Shown piece by piece: positions 34,387 to 43,250 of a stretch of DNA of 64,000 nt. The notes under the pieces were generated by a model. It did no database searches, was not told where the DNA came from, and saw only the letters and a program-made list of their open reading frames with translations. Made by a program: the position numbers and the translations under genes. How positions within the stretch are numbered: position 1 is the first letter of the stretch; each line of letters opens with the position of its first letter. This stretch comes from PALG01 sp964495885 (GTDB taxonomy: Bacteria > Bacteroidota > Bacteroidia > Flavobacteriales > Flavobacteriaceae). Location: positions 62,001 through 126,000 of the forward strand of contig CAZBWO010000008.1 of assembly GCA_964495885.1 (NCBI GenBank), given 5' to 3'.

Positions 34387-35275
34387 ATACCGAAACCTGA
34401 TTTTCTTGGATGGTAAATTGTAGCTGTAATGGTTCGCAAATAGAGCGAAGGGCTATGTCAAGATTTTTATGCGTAAAGCTTCCTGTGAATTTTTGTGTTA
34501 ATGGGATTTCCGTTGTTACTTTTATGGGGTATTGTCGTTCCAATTCCTCAAAAACGATAACTAATGGTTCATTGCTGAAGGAACTTTCAAAATTCACCCA
34601 TGAAGGTTCATGTTCACTAATCATAGTAAAAGAGGCCAATTCGTTTTTGGTTACTTTTAAAAAGTTTCCAGCAGGTACTTTAACTAAGGTGTCATTAAAG
34701 GCCACACTCACTAATCCCTCAAATGTTTTAATTTGAAATTCATCTCCACGCGAATAGACATTGAATTGTGTTCCTAATACGGAAACAACTCCCTGTGGGG
34801 TTTCTACTGAAAATTTCTTCCCTTTTGCTACTTTAAAATAGGCTTCCCCATCAAGTTCCAAATTGCGTTGCTCCCCCCAATTTTTCTTATGGTAGGAAAT
34901 TTCAGAGCTGGCATTTAAAACAACTTCTGAAGTATCTGGAAGTTGAAAAGATTGTTGTTGGGCAATATCTGTGGAAACAACAGTGTTTTTGGGTAACAAA
35001 AAGAAATATCCTGCAATTAGTATGGCGACGACAGCAGCCACTCTCCATAACTGTTTTACAGGGTTTAGTTTCCGTACTTTGGGTTCATGGGATAACGTTT
35101 TCTTTGTAATGGCTTCCCAATTAGTATTAGCCTCATAGTTAGGCGCATCCAATTTGGAAGTTTCCGTAGCTATCTTTAAATAATCCTTCATTTCGGGATC
35201 TGTCATAAGCTTTTGGATATCTTCCTCTGAGGCTTCCCCATTTAAATATTTATGTAATAAGTAGTTTTTTTCCAT
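34373..35275 (-). CDS. FecR-family anti-sigma factor, module 1
   Basis: The 300-residue protein has a cytoplasmic N-terminal part and one membrane segment at about 77-95 (LWRVAAVVAILIAGYFFLLP). The periplasmic FecR domain contains LDGEAYFKVAKGKKFSVETP and GTQFNVYSRGDEF. The C-terminal DUF4974 domain has FTGSFTHKNLDIALRSICEP, which contacts the receptor STN domain in known systems. It lies 58 bp after the sigma gene. That gap starts with the bipartite element GGGTAGGGT-N16-GTTTCA, so fecR and the receptor may be transcribed separately from the sigma gene. Confidence 0.93.
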   Translation of the reverse strand: MEKNYLLHKYLNGEASEEDIQKLMTDPEMKDYLKIATETSKLDAPNYEANTNWEAITKKTLSHEPKVRKLNPVKQLWRVAAVVAILIAGYFFLLPKNTVVSTDIAQQQSFQLPDTSEVVLNASSEISYHKKNWGEQRNLELDGEAYFKVAKGKKFSVETPQGVVSVLGTQFNVYSRGDEFQIKTFEGLVSVAFNDTLVKVPAGNFLKVTKNELASFTMISEHEPSWVNFESSFSNEPLVIVFEELERQYPIKVTTEIPLTQKFTGSFTHKNLDIALRSICEPLQLQFTIQENQVSVYANQ

Positions 35276-35297
35276 TAGTTCTTCCCTTATTCGTTAT

Positions 35298-35328
35298 TGA
35301 AACAGTTGGGATTGTTTTTACCCTACCC
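35298..35328 (-). promoter_or_regulatory. Candidate ECF promoter upstream of fecR, module 1
   Basis: On the minus strand GGGTAGGGT (35328-35320) is followed after exactly 16 bases by GTTTCA (35303-35298), with 22 bases more to the fecR ATG. The lipoprotein gene at 35943 has the same two boxes, the same spacer and the same 22-base leader. The upstream box begins five bases after the sigma stop codon. Recognition by the module's ECF sigma factor is inferred. Confidence 0.65.
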
Positions 35329-35333
35329 TTCTC

Positions 35334-35840
35334 CTAAATTTCTTTTATGTCCTTCCGAAGTGCAGCTAATGCTTGACTCATTCTTTTTTCTACCGCTTTC
35401 ACAGAAATACCTAAGATATCTGCTATTTCAGCATATTTTTTTCCATCCACACGGTTCATTAAAAAAGCAGTGCGTTGCGCTTCGGTTAAATTGGATATTG
35501 CCTTTTGAAGCTTTTCATAGTACTCCTTTTCCTCCAAGACAAATTGAGGTGATTCAGAATACGTGTGCTCGTTCGATTTTTGTTTGGCATATTTCAACAC
35601 CACCTTTTGATGGGCCACTTCATTTAAGAACATATTATTGGTAACGGTATACAAGAAAGATTTAGCTTTTCCTTCGGGTACTTTAATGCAATTATTCCAT
35701 AACTTTATAAAAGCTTCCTGTACCAAATCATTGGCTTGGGCTTCGTTCCCACATTTAAAAAATATAAACCGGTACAGGGATTGTCCCCATTGTTTATACA
35801 CTTTGTTGAAAGTATTTTCGTTACACACGTTATCACTCAT
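35334..35840 (-). CDS. ECF RNA polymerase sigma factor (FecI-like), module 1
   Basis: The 168-residue protein has region 2 (LYRFIFFKCGNEAQANDLVQ, then EAFIKLWNNC) and region 4 with AEIADILGISVKAVEKRM. It matches the FecI-like group found next to fecR genes in Bacteroidota. It directs RNA polymerase to the promoters of its own signalling module when released from FecR. It is strongly similar along its length to the sigma factor at 43251-43772. The ATG is at 35840 (MSDNVCNENTF). The gene lies upstream of, not within, the transcript predicted from the element at 35298-35328. Confidence 0.94.
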   Translation of the reverse strand: MSDNVCNENTFNKVYKQWGQSLYRFIFFKCGNEAQANDLVQEAFIKLWNNCIKVPEGKAKSFLYTVTNNMFLNEVAHQKVVLKYAKQKSNEHTYSESPQFVLEEKEYYEKLQKAISNLTEAQRTAFLMNRVDGKKYAEIADILGISVKAVEKRMSQALAALRKDIKEI

Positions 35841-35889
35841 AGGTGTAAAGTTGATAGTGCCAATATATCAAAAAAAAAGAAAGAGGTTG

Positions 35890-35920
35890 GGGTAGGGTGA
35901 AACCTAATTTACCTGTTTCA
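35890..35920 (+). promoter_or_regulatory. Candidate ECF promoter upstream of the module 1 lipoprotein
   Basis: GGGTAGGGT (35890-35898), a 16-base spacer and GTTTCA (35915-35920) lie 22 bases before the ATG at 35943. The match to the fecR-upstream copy extends to CTGTTTCA in the downstream box. Confidence 0.65.
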
Positions 35921-35942
35921 TCAATAAACAAACAAAAAAACT

Positions 35943-37718
35943 ATGAAACATTTTTTAAAATTACCTGTTCTTTTGGTTTTAAGTTTAGTGTTCATTATGA
36001 GTGCTTGCCAAAAGGAAGAAGAAGAATTTATAGATGAAACAGACACAGATACCATTACGGCGAATTCTACCTTGATCGATCTTTTAAAAAGCGCCTCCCA
36101 AAATGATGGTACCCGTGATAATCTTATTGATGGCAGTAGTTGTCTAGCTTTGGAATATCCCTTGGATGTAATTGCAAACGGACAAACAGTAACCCTCGAA
36201 AGCGAATCTGATATTGCTTTGGTACAAGCCATTTTTGATCAGTTTCCAAATGATAATGACACCTTGGAAATTGTATTTCCTATTACCGTTTCCCTAGAAG
36301 ATTTTACCATTTTAACGGTCAATTCACAATCTGAATTGAATGACTTAATTGCCGCTTGCGACAACATTGTAAATGACAATTTTGCTTGTGTGGATTTTGT
36401 GTATCCTATAACTTGTTTTGTGTATAACGAAAATAACGAACAAACAGGAACAATTACCGTAAACAATGATGAAGAGTGGTTCTTATATTTACTGTATGTT
36501 GATGAAGGAACCTATATTGCAATAGATTACCCTATGTCTATTATTGTAGATGGAGTCACCATAGAAGTAAATAGTAATGAAGAATTACTAACTGCCATTC
36601 AACAAGCTAATTGTGAAAGCACAGGCGGTGGCGGATCTACCTCAGATTTTGAAACTTTGCTCACTACTGGAAATTGGTATGTAACCTATTACTTTGATGA
36701 TTTTGATGAAACCGGTGATTATGCAGATTATGAATTCACTTTTGCCACGGATGGTTCTGCGGAAGCAGTAAATACCTCTGGAACTACACCAGGTACCTGG
36801 AACTACTATACAGATAGCGGAGTTGAAAAGCTTGATTTATTCTTCGGAACAAATGATCCTTTAGATGAATTTGAGGAAGACTGGGAAATTCTGGAAGCTA
36901 CTGAAGATATCATCCGCTTGCGTGATGAAAGTGGGGATGGCAGCACTGATTACCTAACTTTTGAAAGAACTCCTTACACCGGTGGTGGCGGTGGAACTAC
37001 CAATGCTTTTATTCAAGAACTTACCAATGGCACTTGGTTTGTAAATTTACTGGATGATGATGGTACAGATGAAACCTGCGACTATGAAGCTTATGAATTT
37101 ACCTATAATGTAAATGGTACCGTAACTGCAGTAAGTACTTCCAATACAGTAAATGGATTTTGGGCTGTGAATAATGCCAGCAGTGGTCTTGACCTTATTC
37201 TAAACTTTGAAATCACGGGACAGGATGATCCGTTCGAAGATTTAAATGATGATTGGGATGTTACCAATTACACAACAGATATCATTGAATTGGTAGATGT
37301 TAGCGGCGGAAACGGAGGAACAGACTATTTAACTTTTGGAAGAAACCCATATACTGGATGCTCTGGTGGAGGTGGAAATGCCCAATTGTTAATTGATACA
37401 CTTCAAAATGGTCCTTGGATTGTCTCCCTATATTTAGATGATGGAGTAGATGAAACCTATGATTATTATGGGTATCAACTTACCTTCTCCTCTGGAGGAA
37501 CAGTTACTGCAACTAATGGTGCGAATACCTACAACGGTACTTGGTCTGTTACTGGGACTTCAGATCTAGATTTAGTATTGGATTTCGCCACGCAAATACC
37601 ATTCGATGAATTCAATGATGATTGGGACGTACTTAACTTCACCACTACAGAAATCAACTTAGAAGATGTAAGTGGCGGAGGCGGTGGAACCGATACGTTG
37701 ACCTTCCAAAAAGTATAA
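35943..37718 (+). CDS. Large acidic lipoprotein: N-terminal F/Y-P repeat domain plus three beta modules
   Basis: The 591-residue protein has a lipoprotein signal ending at C22 (FIMSACQK). Residues about 65-225 hold four short repeats, each with a [FY]-P-[ILM] core (LEYPLD, IVFPITV, FVYPITC, IDYPMSI) and several cysteines; this domain is shared with the lipoprotein at 43850. Three modules of about 110 residues follow (about 236-342, 355-466 and 480-591), separated by Gly-rich linkers. Each module has G-x-W near the start, an acidic D-x-x-x-D-E-T loop, N-G-T-W-type or related central motif, a [DE]-[ED]-DW[DE]-[VI] motif and a terminal TDYLTF or TDTLTF. No known function was recognised. Its position suggests a surface partner of the TonB receptor. 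Confidence 0.8.
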   Translation: MKHFLKLPVLLVLSLVFIMSACQKEEEEFIDETDTDTITANSTLIDLLKSASQNDGTRDNLIDGSSCLALEYPLDVIANGQTVTLESESDIALVQAIFDQFPNDNDTLEIVFPITVSLEDFTILTVNSQSELNDLIAACDNIVNDNFACVDFVYPITCFVYNENNEQTGTITVNNDEEWFLYLLYVDEGTYIAIDYPMSIIVDGVTIEVNSNEELLTAIQQANCESTGGGGSTSDFETLLTTGNWYVTYYFDDFDETGDYADYEFTFATDGSAEAVNTSGTTPGTWNYYTDSGVEKLDLFFGTNDPLDEFEEDWEILEATEDIIRLRDESGDGSTDYLTFERTPYTGGGGGTTNAFIQELTNGTWFVNLLDDDGTDETCDYEAYEFTYNVNGTVTAVSTSNTVNGFWAVNNASSGLDLILNFEITGQDDPFEDLNDDWDVTNYTTDIIELVDVSGGNGGTDYLTFGRNPYTGCSGGGGNAQLLIDTLQNGPWIVSLYLDDGVDETYDYYGYQLTFSSGGTVTATNGANTYNGTWSVTGTSDLDLVLDFATQIPFDEFNDDWDVLNFTTTEINLEDVSGGGGGTDTLTFQKV

Positions 37719-37744
37719 TTTTAAAAATAAGATAAATTAAAAAA

Positions 37745-38248
37745 ATGAAAATGAAAAAATTGCAAATCATAAAAAGTATAAGTGTAGTAGCAATTATCAT
37801 GGCCTTTGTTGCCTGCTCAAAGGATGACGATAGCTCAAATTCAACTACCGATGATGGCACCAGTGCCCAACAAACTACGCAGGTAGCACAAGAAGGGAAG
37901 TGGCGAGTAACCTACTTCTTTGACACAGACCAGGATGAAACCAATAACTTTACCGGTTGGGAGTTTCAATTCAACACAAATGGTACCTTGGTGGCAACCA
38001 ATGGTAGTCAAACCAAAAATGGAACTTGGTCTGTAGTGGATGATTCCAGTAACTCTTCTAGTGACGATGATGGCAATTCTACAGATGACGATGACTTCAA
38101 TATCTTTTTCTCGGTGTCACAAGATGATGATTTTGAAGATTTGAATGATGACTGGGATATCATTTCTGTATCGAGCAGCAAAATTGAATTGATTGACATT
38201 AGTGGAGGAAACGGAGGAACAGATTATTTAACCTTTGAAAAAGTGTAA
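37745..38248 (+). CDS. Small acidic lipoprotein with one copy of the beta module
   Basis: The 167-residue protein has a lipoprotein signal ending at C24 (IIMAFVACSK). After a Ser, Thr and Asp-rich linker it carries one copy of the module found three times in the preceding gene: GKWRVTYFFDTDQDETNNF, NGTWSV, EDLNDDWDI and GGNGGTDYLTFEKV. A Ser/Asp-rich insertion (SSNSSSDDDGNSTDDDD) interrupts the module. It lies 26 bp after the large lipoprotein and probably shares its transcript. It ends at a strong terminator. Confidence 0.8.
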   Translation: MKMKKLQIIKSISVVAIIMAFVACSKDDDSSNSTTDDGTSAQQTTQVAQEGKWRVTYFFDTDQDETNNFTGWEFQFNTNGTLVATNGSQTKNGTWSVVDDSSNSSSDDDGNSTDDDDFNIFFSVSQDDDFEDLNDDWDIISVSSSKIELIDISGGNGGTDYLTFEKV

Positions 38249-38267
38249 CCTTTTTGCCCTAAATCTT

Positions 38268-38298
38268 AAAAGCCCAAGGATGATCCTTGGGCTTTTTT
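38268..38298. terminator. Bidirectional intrinsic terminator
   Basis: AAAAGCCCAAGGA and TCCTTGGGCTTTT form a 13-bp stem with a 3-nt loop, flanked by A-run and T-run. It serves the plus-strand lipoprotein genes and the convergent M28 peptidase gene, which ends at 38299. Confidence 0.9.
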
Positions 38299-39768
38299 TT
38301 ATTTGTTTTCATATAATTTTTTCCCTGCTTCCTCATAGGGATCCCCCGAAATCCAAAAAGGGGAAGATTCCGTGTTTAAAATGAGCCTTCCAGCCAATAC
38401 ATATGCTTTGAAGAATTTTTCTAAATAGGCATAGTCCAAATCATCGGCTTCATCGGCAGGTTGGTGATAATATTTCAAAAGTGACTCATCAAAAGCTGTA
38501 AAACCCATAGAGAAGGTTGGTGCAGGAATTCCTTTTTTGGCAAAATTTACATTGTCACTTCGGTCAAACAAACCCTGTTCGGGAACGGGGTCTTCTGCCG
38601 CCATTAATCCAAATGCTTCAGAAGCTTCTACAAATAAACCAGATGCTGTTGTTCTGTTCAATCCTACTATAGTTGCTATTGAAGTGTCATTGTATCCACC
38701 GTTGTCACTATTGATGCAATACACGATTTCTTCTAAAGGAATAACAGGATGATCTACAAAATAAGTACTTCCCAATAATCCTTCTTCTTCTGCCGTAAGC
38801 AATAAAAAAACTGCCGATCTTTTAGTGGGGTATTTAGCCAAATTTTCTGCCATACTCAAAACGGTAGTAACCCCAACCGCATTGTCTCGGGCGCCATTGT
38901 AAATACTATCCCCTTCTTTATCTGGTTTTCCTATTCCAACATGGTCATAATGTGCTGTAAATACCACATATTCATTTTTTAAAACTGGATCTGTACCTGG
39001 AAGGATGCCCACCACATTTTGTGTTGGTACTGGAGTTCCTTTGGGGACACCCAATTTAGTTTGTACAATAGGGGCTTCTTCTTTGAACTCGGCCGCTAAG
39101 GCACCATATTCATCCTGTATCCAAATGTGTGCAACAGTATTTTTTGCTGCATCGGGGTCTGCTATTTGAATCTTTTCAGTGTTAAACCTTCTGTTTACAT
39201 ACCCCCATCCCGTATTGTTGGTTTCAATAAGCTCTATGAGCGCAATAGCTCCGGCTTCTTTGGCAAGTTCCCATTTTTTCTGGCGAAGACCGAAGGCTTC
39301 CCGTATTCCTGTCCCCTCTGGTTGTCCTCCTCTTACAATCACGATTTTCTTGGTGACGTTTGTTTTTTGGTAATCTTCTTCAAGTCCGTAACCCGCAAAA
39401 ACAGCTTGTTCACTTACGTTAAGATTACGGGGTTTTAGCAGTGCCTTGTTTTTGTGTTCCTTTTCATTGAAGGAAAGAAAAAAATGTGCATTGGGCTGAA
39501 CGATTTCCAATGGCACCCCTTGATAGTAAGTTCCGGTTAACGGATTTGGTTGCACCCCATAGGATGCTAGTGTGTTTGCAAGATAGGAAGCTGCAGTTTT
39601 ATTTTCGGGGGTCCCGGTTTTTCTTCCTTTTAAGGAATCATCTGCCAAGGTGTAAATGTGTTTTTTTAGTGTGGATTGCTGAACGGTTTTCAGTACTTTT
39701 TCCTGATCGGATTGTGCCCATCCAAGGCAAGAAGTAAAAAAGAAAAATGCAATGATGGAATATTTCAT
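38299..39768 (-). CDS. Secreted M28-family metallopeptidase
   Basis: The 489-residue protein has a signal peptide (YSIIAFFFFTSCLGWAQ). An M28 aminopeptidase-type domain has a PA-like insertion around residues 110-235. Zinc ligands and catalytic residues are visible: H273 and D275 in TAHYDHVGIG, D295 in GARDNAVGV, E327 and E328 in LLLTAEEEGLLG, D355 in INSDNGGY and a late His in YYHQPADEADDL. It lies 46 bp after the module 2 receptor on the same strand and probably belongs to that operon. It may release peptides or amino acids outside the cytoplasmic membrane. Confidence 0.93.
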   Translation of the reverse strand: MKYSIIAFFFFTSCLGWAQSDQEKVLKTVQQSTLKKHIYTLADDSLKGRKTGTPENKTAASYLANTLASYGVQPNPLTGTYYQGVPLEIVQPNAHFFLSFNEKEHKNKALLKPRNLNVSEQAVFAGYGLEEDYQKTNVTKKIVIVRGGQPEGTGIREAFGLRQKKWELAKEAGAIALIELIETNNTGWGYVNRRFNTEKIQIADPDAAKNTVAHIWIQDEYGALAAEFKEEAPIVQTKLGVPKGTPVPTQNVVGILPGTDPVLKNEYVVFTAHYDHVGIGKPDKEGDSIYNGARDNAVGVTTVLSMAENLAKYPTKRSAVFLLLTAEEEGLLGSTYFVDHPVIPLEEIVYCINSDNGGYNDTSIATIVGLNRTTASGLFVEASEAFGLMAAEDPVPEQGLFDRSDNVNFAKKGIPAPTFSMGFTAFDESLLKYYHQPADEADDLDYAYLEKFFKAYVLAGRLILNTESSPFWISGDPYEEAGKKLYENK

Positions 39769-39814
39769 AGGATGTTTTGATTTTCGCTAAAGATAAAAAT
39801 TTAGCTGTGTAGTT

Positions 39815-42307
39815 TCAGAAATTTATTCGGAAAGAAAAATTAGGGGTGATTCCTAATGCCTCTTCATCTACTTCTACGGGTCCTTCTTCTGTTAGACGGA
39901 AGAAATGGTTTACGACATTTTGGGTATTCAAAAGGTTCCATACTGAAAGTCCCAAAAATCCTTGTATTTTTCCTGAAATAGAAAATGTATATGTACTGGA
40001 TAAATCTACCCTAAAATAATCTTGAATATTGCTGCCATTGGGGTCTAAGTAATTAATAGAGTCCTCTAGAACAGCAGGGGTTCCAAGTAGGGTAGTAGGC
40101 GTGCCAGTATGCCAATTGAATCCTCCCGAAAAAGTGAATTTTTTCAATTTGTAATTAATACCGTAGGTAAAAGTGTGACGAATATCTACGTTGTTTGGAA
40201 ATTCCTGCGGACTAAAATTCTCAAAAAAGTAATCATTTTTCGCATAGGTGTAACTAAGCCAAGTATTGATGTTTTTGAATCGTTTGCTTACCAAAACTTC
40301 CATTCCATAAGTAGTGTAGCTGCCATGCTCGCGAAGATCTTCCAACTGGTTTTGAAATCCCTGTCCCTGGGAGGTAATTCCTTTTACTTCCTTAAGGTAT
40401 ACATCTGTGTTGAGCAACCAACCTTTACGATTTAGGGTTATGCCCGAGGAAATCTGCCTAGAGGTGATAATGGGTAGGTTTTCATTATCAGAAAGCACCC
40501 ATCTTCTATTTTCAATCCCTAGGAAATCTTCTTGTAAGTCTACGATTTGGGAAGTGGTCTGACTTTTCATTTCACCCAACACTTCAAAAACAAAATACTT
40601 GGCAAAACGTTGGTGAAATGCCAGCCGAGGTTCTAGGATGAAGGTGTCAAACTTGTCAATATAATTTCCCCTAACACCCATGTTTAATGAAGTATTTTCC
40701 CAGATGCCTACATCAGAGGAGGCAAAAAAACTATGTGTGCGAAGCACTTGTTTATCGGTAAGTTCAAAAAAGGGATTGTTGATACGTTCAAAATTATTGA
40801 TACCAGTTTCGTTGAATTGATAACCACTTGAAAAAGAAATTCTATTCCAAGGACTGAAAGTAGCACTCACTTTCAAATTGTTTTCCAACACATCGTTTTT
40901 TTGAAAAAGAGATTGGTTATTCAGAATATCTGCATTTAATGCTTCCAACTTATAATTGGTCCCATAGAATTGAATTTCAGTCTGAAACTCTCTAGACCAT
41001 TGCCGTTGGTACCAAATAGCACTGGAAAAACTATTTTGAACCAACTGACTGTTCCTTCGGGTGGGAATGTTGTTTATTGCTGCATTTTCAGTAAAGTCTA
41101 ATGCATTGGCCATGACAATAAAATTAAGTCTAATACGATCCTTTTCAGAAGGATGATACAATAATCTCAAGCTAGTGTCAAAAAAACTAAAGTCTGAATC
41201 TTCGCGCATAATATTATCATTGGCAGTAAGCTCTGTATTTTGAAACGCCCTTTCAGCATAGGAGTCAAAAGTAGGGGTGTCAAAAAGGTTATTGATGGAT
41301 TTACGCGCAGCAATTTGTAGGGAGGCTTTTTCACCTAAAGGAGTATCAACAAAGGCATCGGCACTTAGTAGGTTGATTCCCGCTCCCCCTCTTACATTTT
41401 GTGTGAGGGATTCTTCGGTTTTCATATCAATAAGCCCAGAAACACCATCTCCTAAATTGGCTGGAGTACCATTTTTTATAAGGGAAACCTTTTGCGTAAC
41501 ATATGGGTTGAAAGCAGAAATGAGTCCGAAGAAATGACTGTTTTGATACATTTTAATTCCATCCCATCGTATTAGGTTTTGGTCATTGGTACCCCCTCTA
41601 ATATTGAGGTAAGAAATGGTTTCATTTGCGCTCTGAACCCCTGGCAGTGATTTTAGTGTTAGCAGTACGTCTGGTTCTATAAGCCCTGGCAGTATTTCAA
41701 AGGTTTCATAGTTAACGTTAAGGGCTCCATTTGTATCTTTTGAAATACCTTTAGCTAAATATTGTGTGAGGGTTACAGGTGATAGTTTTTCGATGCTGGG
41801 CTCCAAGGAAATAGAGAGGCAGTTTTTAAGCGGGAACTCCGAAATAGCTATGAATTTTTCTTCAATTTCCCTTCCTTGAATAAAAATTTGACCTTCTGTA
41901 CCGTTCACGAAAAATTGAAAGGTCCCTTCCTGGGAAGGATTGATTTTTTGGTAGGGAGATTGAATAGTTATGACCTTGGGCAGTTCGGAAGTACCTGAAA
42001 ATGTAAGCGTACCACATAGATTTTGCAGGTTTTTTTGAAGTGTAACTGCGATGATATTATCTGGGAGGGAGGTATATTCAAAAAGTGTTTGTTTTTTGAG
42101 ATACTCTAGAGCATTGTTCCAGTCTGTAAACGTAATTGGTTCGATGATGTGTGACTGTAAGTCTTGGTCTTTAAAGGAAAACCGAATGCTTGTGTTGGTT
42201 TCAATGATGGAAAAAAATTCCCTAAGAGGAATAACATCCTGGGTAAATCCATGGGATGTAACGAATATAAACCCTATTAGAAAAATAAATCGCAACCGTA
42301 CGATCAC
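39815..42307 (-). CDS. STN-domain TonB-dependent receptor, module 2
   Basis: The 830-residue outer-membrane receptor has a signal peptide (residues 1-23), an STN domain at about 25-90, a short beta domain, a plug with LNIRGGTNDQNLIRWDGIKM, and a barrel ending in ITPNFSFRINF. It is a paralogue of the receptor at 31828-34386, with closely matching plug sequences (SAFNP, TQKVSL, KN[AG]TPA). The start is GTG at 42307, sharing one base with the fecR stop (TAGTG), which implies translational coupling. No SusD gene accompanies it. A secreted M28 peptidase follows in the same direction. Confidence 0.92.
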   Translation of the reverse strand: MIVRLRFIFLIGFIFVTSHGFTQDVIPLREFFSIIETNTSIRFSFKDQDLQSHIIEPITFTDWNNALEYLKKQTLFEYTSLPDNIIAVTLQKNLQNLCGTLTFSGTSELPKVITIQSPYQKINPSQEGTFQFFVNGTEGQIFIQGREIEEKFIAISEFPLKNCLSISLEPSIEKLSPVTLTQYLAKGISKDTNGALNVNYETFEILPGLIEPDVLLTLKSLPGVQSANETISYLNIRGGTNDQNLIRWDGIKMYQNSHFFGLISAFNPYVTQKVSLIKNGTPANLGDGVSGLIDMKTEESLTQNVRGGAGINLLSADAFVDTPLGEKASLQIAARKSINNLFDTPTFDSYAERAFQNTELTANDNIMREDSDFSFFDTSLRLLYHPSEKDRIRLNFIVMANALDFTENAAINNIPTRRNSQLVQNSFSSAIWYQRQWSREFQTEIQFYGTNYKLEALNADILNNQSLFQKNDVLENNLKVSATFSPWNRISFSSGYQFNETGINNFERINNPFFELTDKQVLRTHSFFASSDVGIWENTSLNMGVRGNYIDKFDTFILEPRLAFHQRFAKYFVFEVLGEMKSQTTSQIVDLQEDFLGIENRRWVLSDNENLPIITSRQISSGITLNRKGWLLNTDVYLKEVKGITSQGQGFQNQLEDLREHGSYTTYGMEVLVSKRFKNINTWLSYTYAKNDYFFENFSPQEFPNNVDIRHTFTYGINYKLKKFTFSGGFNWHTGTPTTLLGTPAVLEDSINYLDPNGSNIQDYFRVDLSSTYTFSISGKIQGFLGLSVWNLLNTQNVVNHFFRLTEEGPVEVDEEALGITPNFSFRINF

Positions 42308-43200
42308 TATGGAAGTTGTTTAAGCATTACTGATGTTCCTTTGATAGAATACTCTAAGTTAAAAGGAATCGTAATAGCTTGCAAGGCTGCTTCTAAATTT
42401 TTATCGGAAAAGCTACCTGTAAACAAGGAATTTTCAATAGTTTGGGGATAGGTAATTTTTATATTGTATTGCCGTTCCATCTCACTTGCCACGAAATAAA
42501 AAGGAGCACTTTCAAATCGGGAAATCCCTTGCACCCAAGTTGGAGAGGAAAGTTCATGCTCTTTTATGGAAGAATTAAGGATTGTAGAAAAAGCTTGCCC
42601 AGCACTTAAATACATTTCATTACTGTTTTGGGTCACTTTAACTCGGCCTTCGAAACAAATAACCTCTAATATATCATTTCTTGAAATCACATTAAATTGA
42701 GTACCAAGCACCGTTACATAGCCGGTTGGGGTTTCAACCGTAAAAGTTGTTCCTTTGGAAACATCAAAATAGGCTTCCCCATTTAGTTGAAGGGTTCGGT
42801 TTTCTTGCCATAAATCCTCTTGGTAGCTAATTTGAGATTCGGCGTTAAGGATTACTTCCGATGCATCTGGTAGTATAAACTTTTTTGTTTCGGTAGCTAA
42901 TGCTTTTTGTGTAGTTAATGATGGGGTGAGACCATAGAAAAGAAAAAGGCCAATGAGTAATGCAGCGGCAATTCCACCTACAATTCGTTTCCATGGTAAA
43001 GCATTAGATGTTGAAAGTGATTTTCTTGTGGAAATACCAGCGAAGTGCTCTTCAACATTTACTCTTGGCGCACGGTAGTCTTTTGCAAGTTCATCCATCT
43101 TTTCCAAAGTGGGAAAGGCGTCCAATTTTTTGAACGCCTTCCATTCCTCTTCAGAAAGGGAATGATCTAACCACTTTCGAATTAAATCTTCCTTTTTCAT
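42307..43200 (-). CDS. FecR-family anti-sigma factor, module 2
   Basis: The 297-residue protein has a short cytoplasmic N-terminus and a membrane segment at about 72-91 (RIVGGIAAALLIGLFLFYGL). The FecR domain contains LNGEAYFDVSKGTTFTVETP and GTQFNVISRNDI. The C-terminal DUF4974 has FTGSFSDKNLEAALQAITIP. It is a paralogue of the FecR at 34373-35275. The 50-bp gap to the sigma gene contains the bipartite element GGGTAGGAA-N16-GTTATA. Confidence 0.93.
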   Translation of the reverse strand: MKKEDLIRKWLDHSLSEEEWKAFKKLDAFPTLEKMDELAKDYRAPRVNVEEHFAGISTRKSLSTSNALPWKRIVGGIAAALLIGLFLFYGLTPSLTTQKALATETKKFILPDASEVILNAESQISYQEDLWQENRTLQLNGEAYFDVSKGTTFTVETPTGYVTVLGTQFNVISRNDILEVICFEGRVKVTQNSNEMYLSAGQAFSTILNSSIKEHELSSPTWVQGISRFESAPFYFVASEMERQYNIKITYPQTIENSLFTGSFSDKNLEAALQAITIPFNLEYSIKGTSVMLKQLP

Positions 43201-43213
43201 ATCAATTCATATA

Positions 43214-43245
43214 TATAACACTCTTGTCTCATTTTTTCCTACCCC
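43214..43245 (-). promoter_or_regulatory. Candidate ECF promoter upstream of fecR, module 2
   Basis: On the minus strand GGGGTAGGAA (43245-43236) is followed after 16 bases by GTTATA (43219-43214), 13 bases before the fecR ATG. As in module 1, the box starts five bases after the sigma stop codon. Confidence 0.55.
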
Positions 43246-43250
43246 TATGA

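Noticed and set aside
36630..38245. CRISPR-like or mobile repeats in the lipoprotein genes
   Set aside because: The repeats are protein-coding modules of about 110 codons with diverged DNA, not short identical repeats with spacers or terminal inverted repeats.
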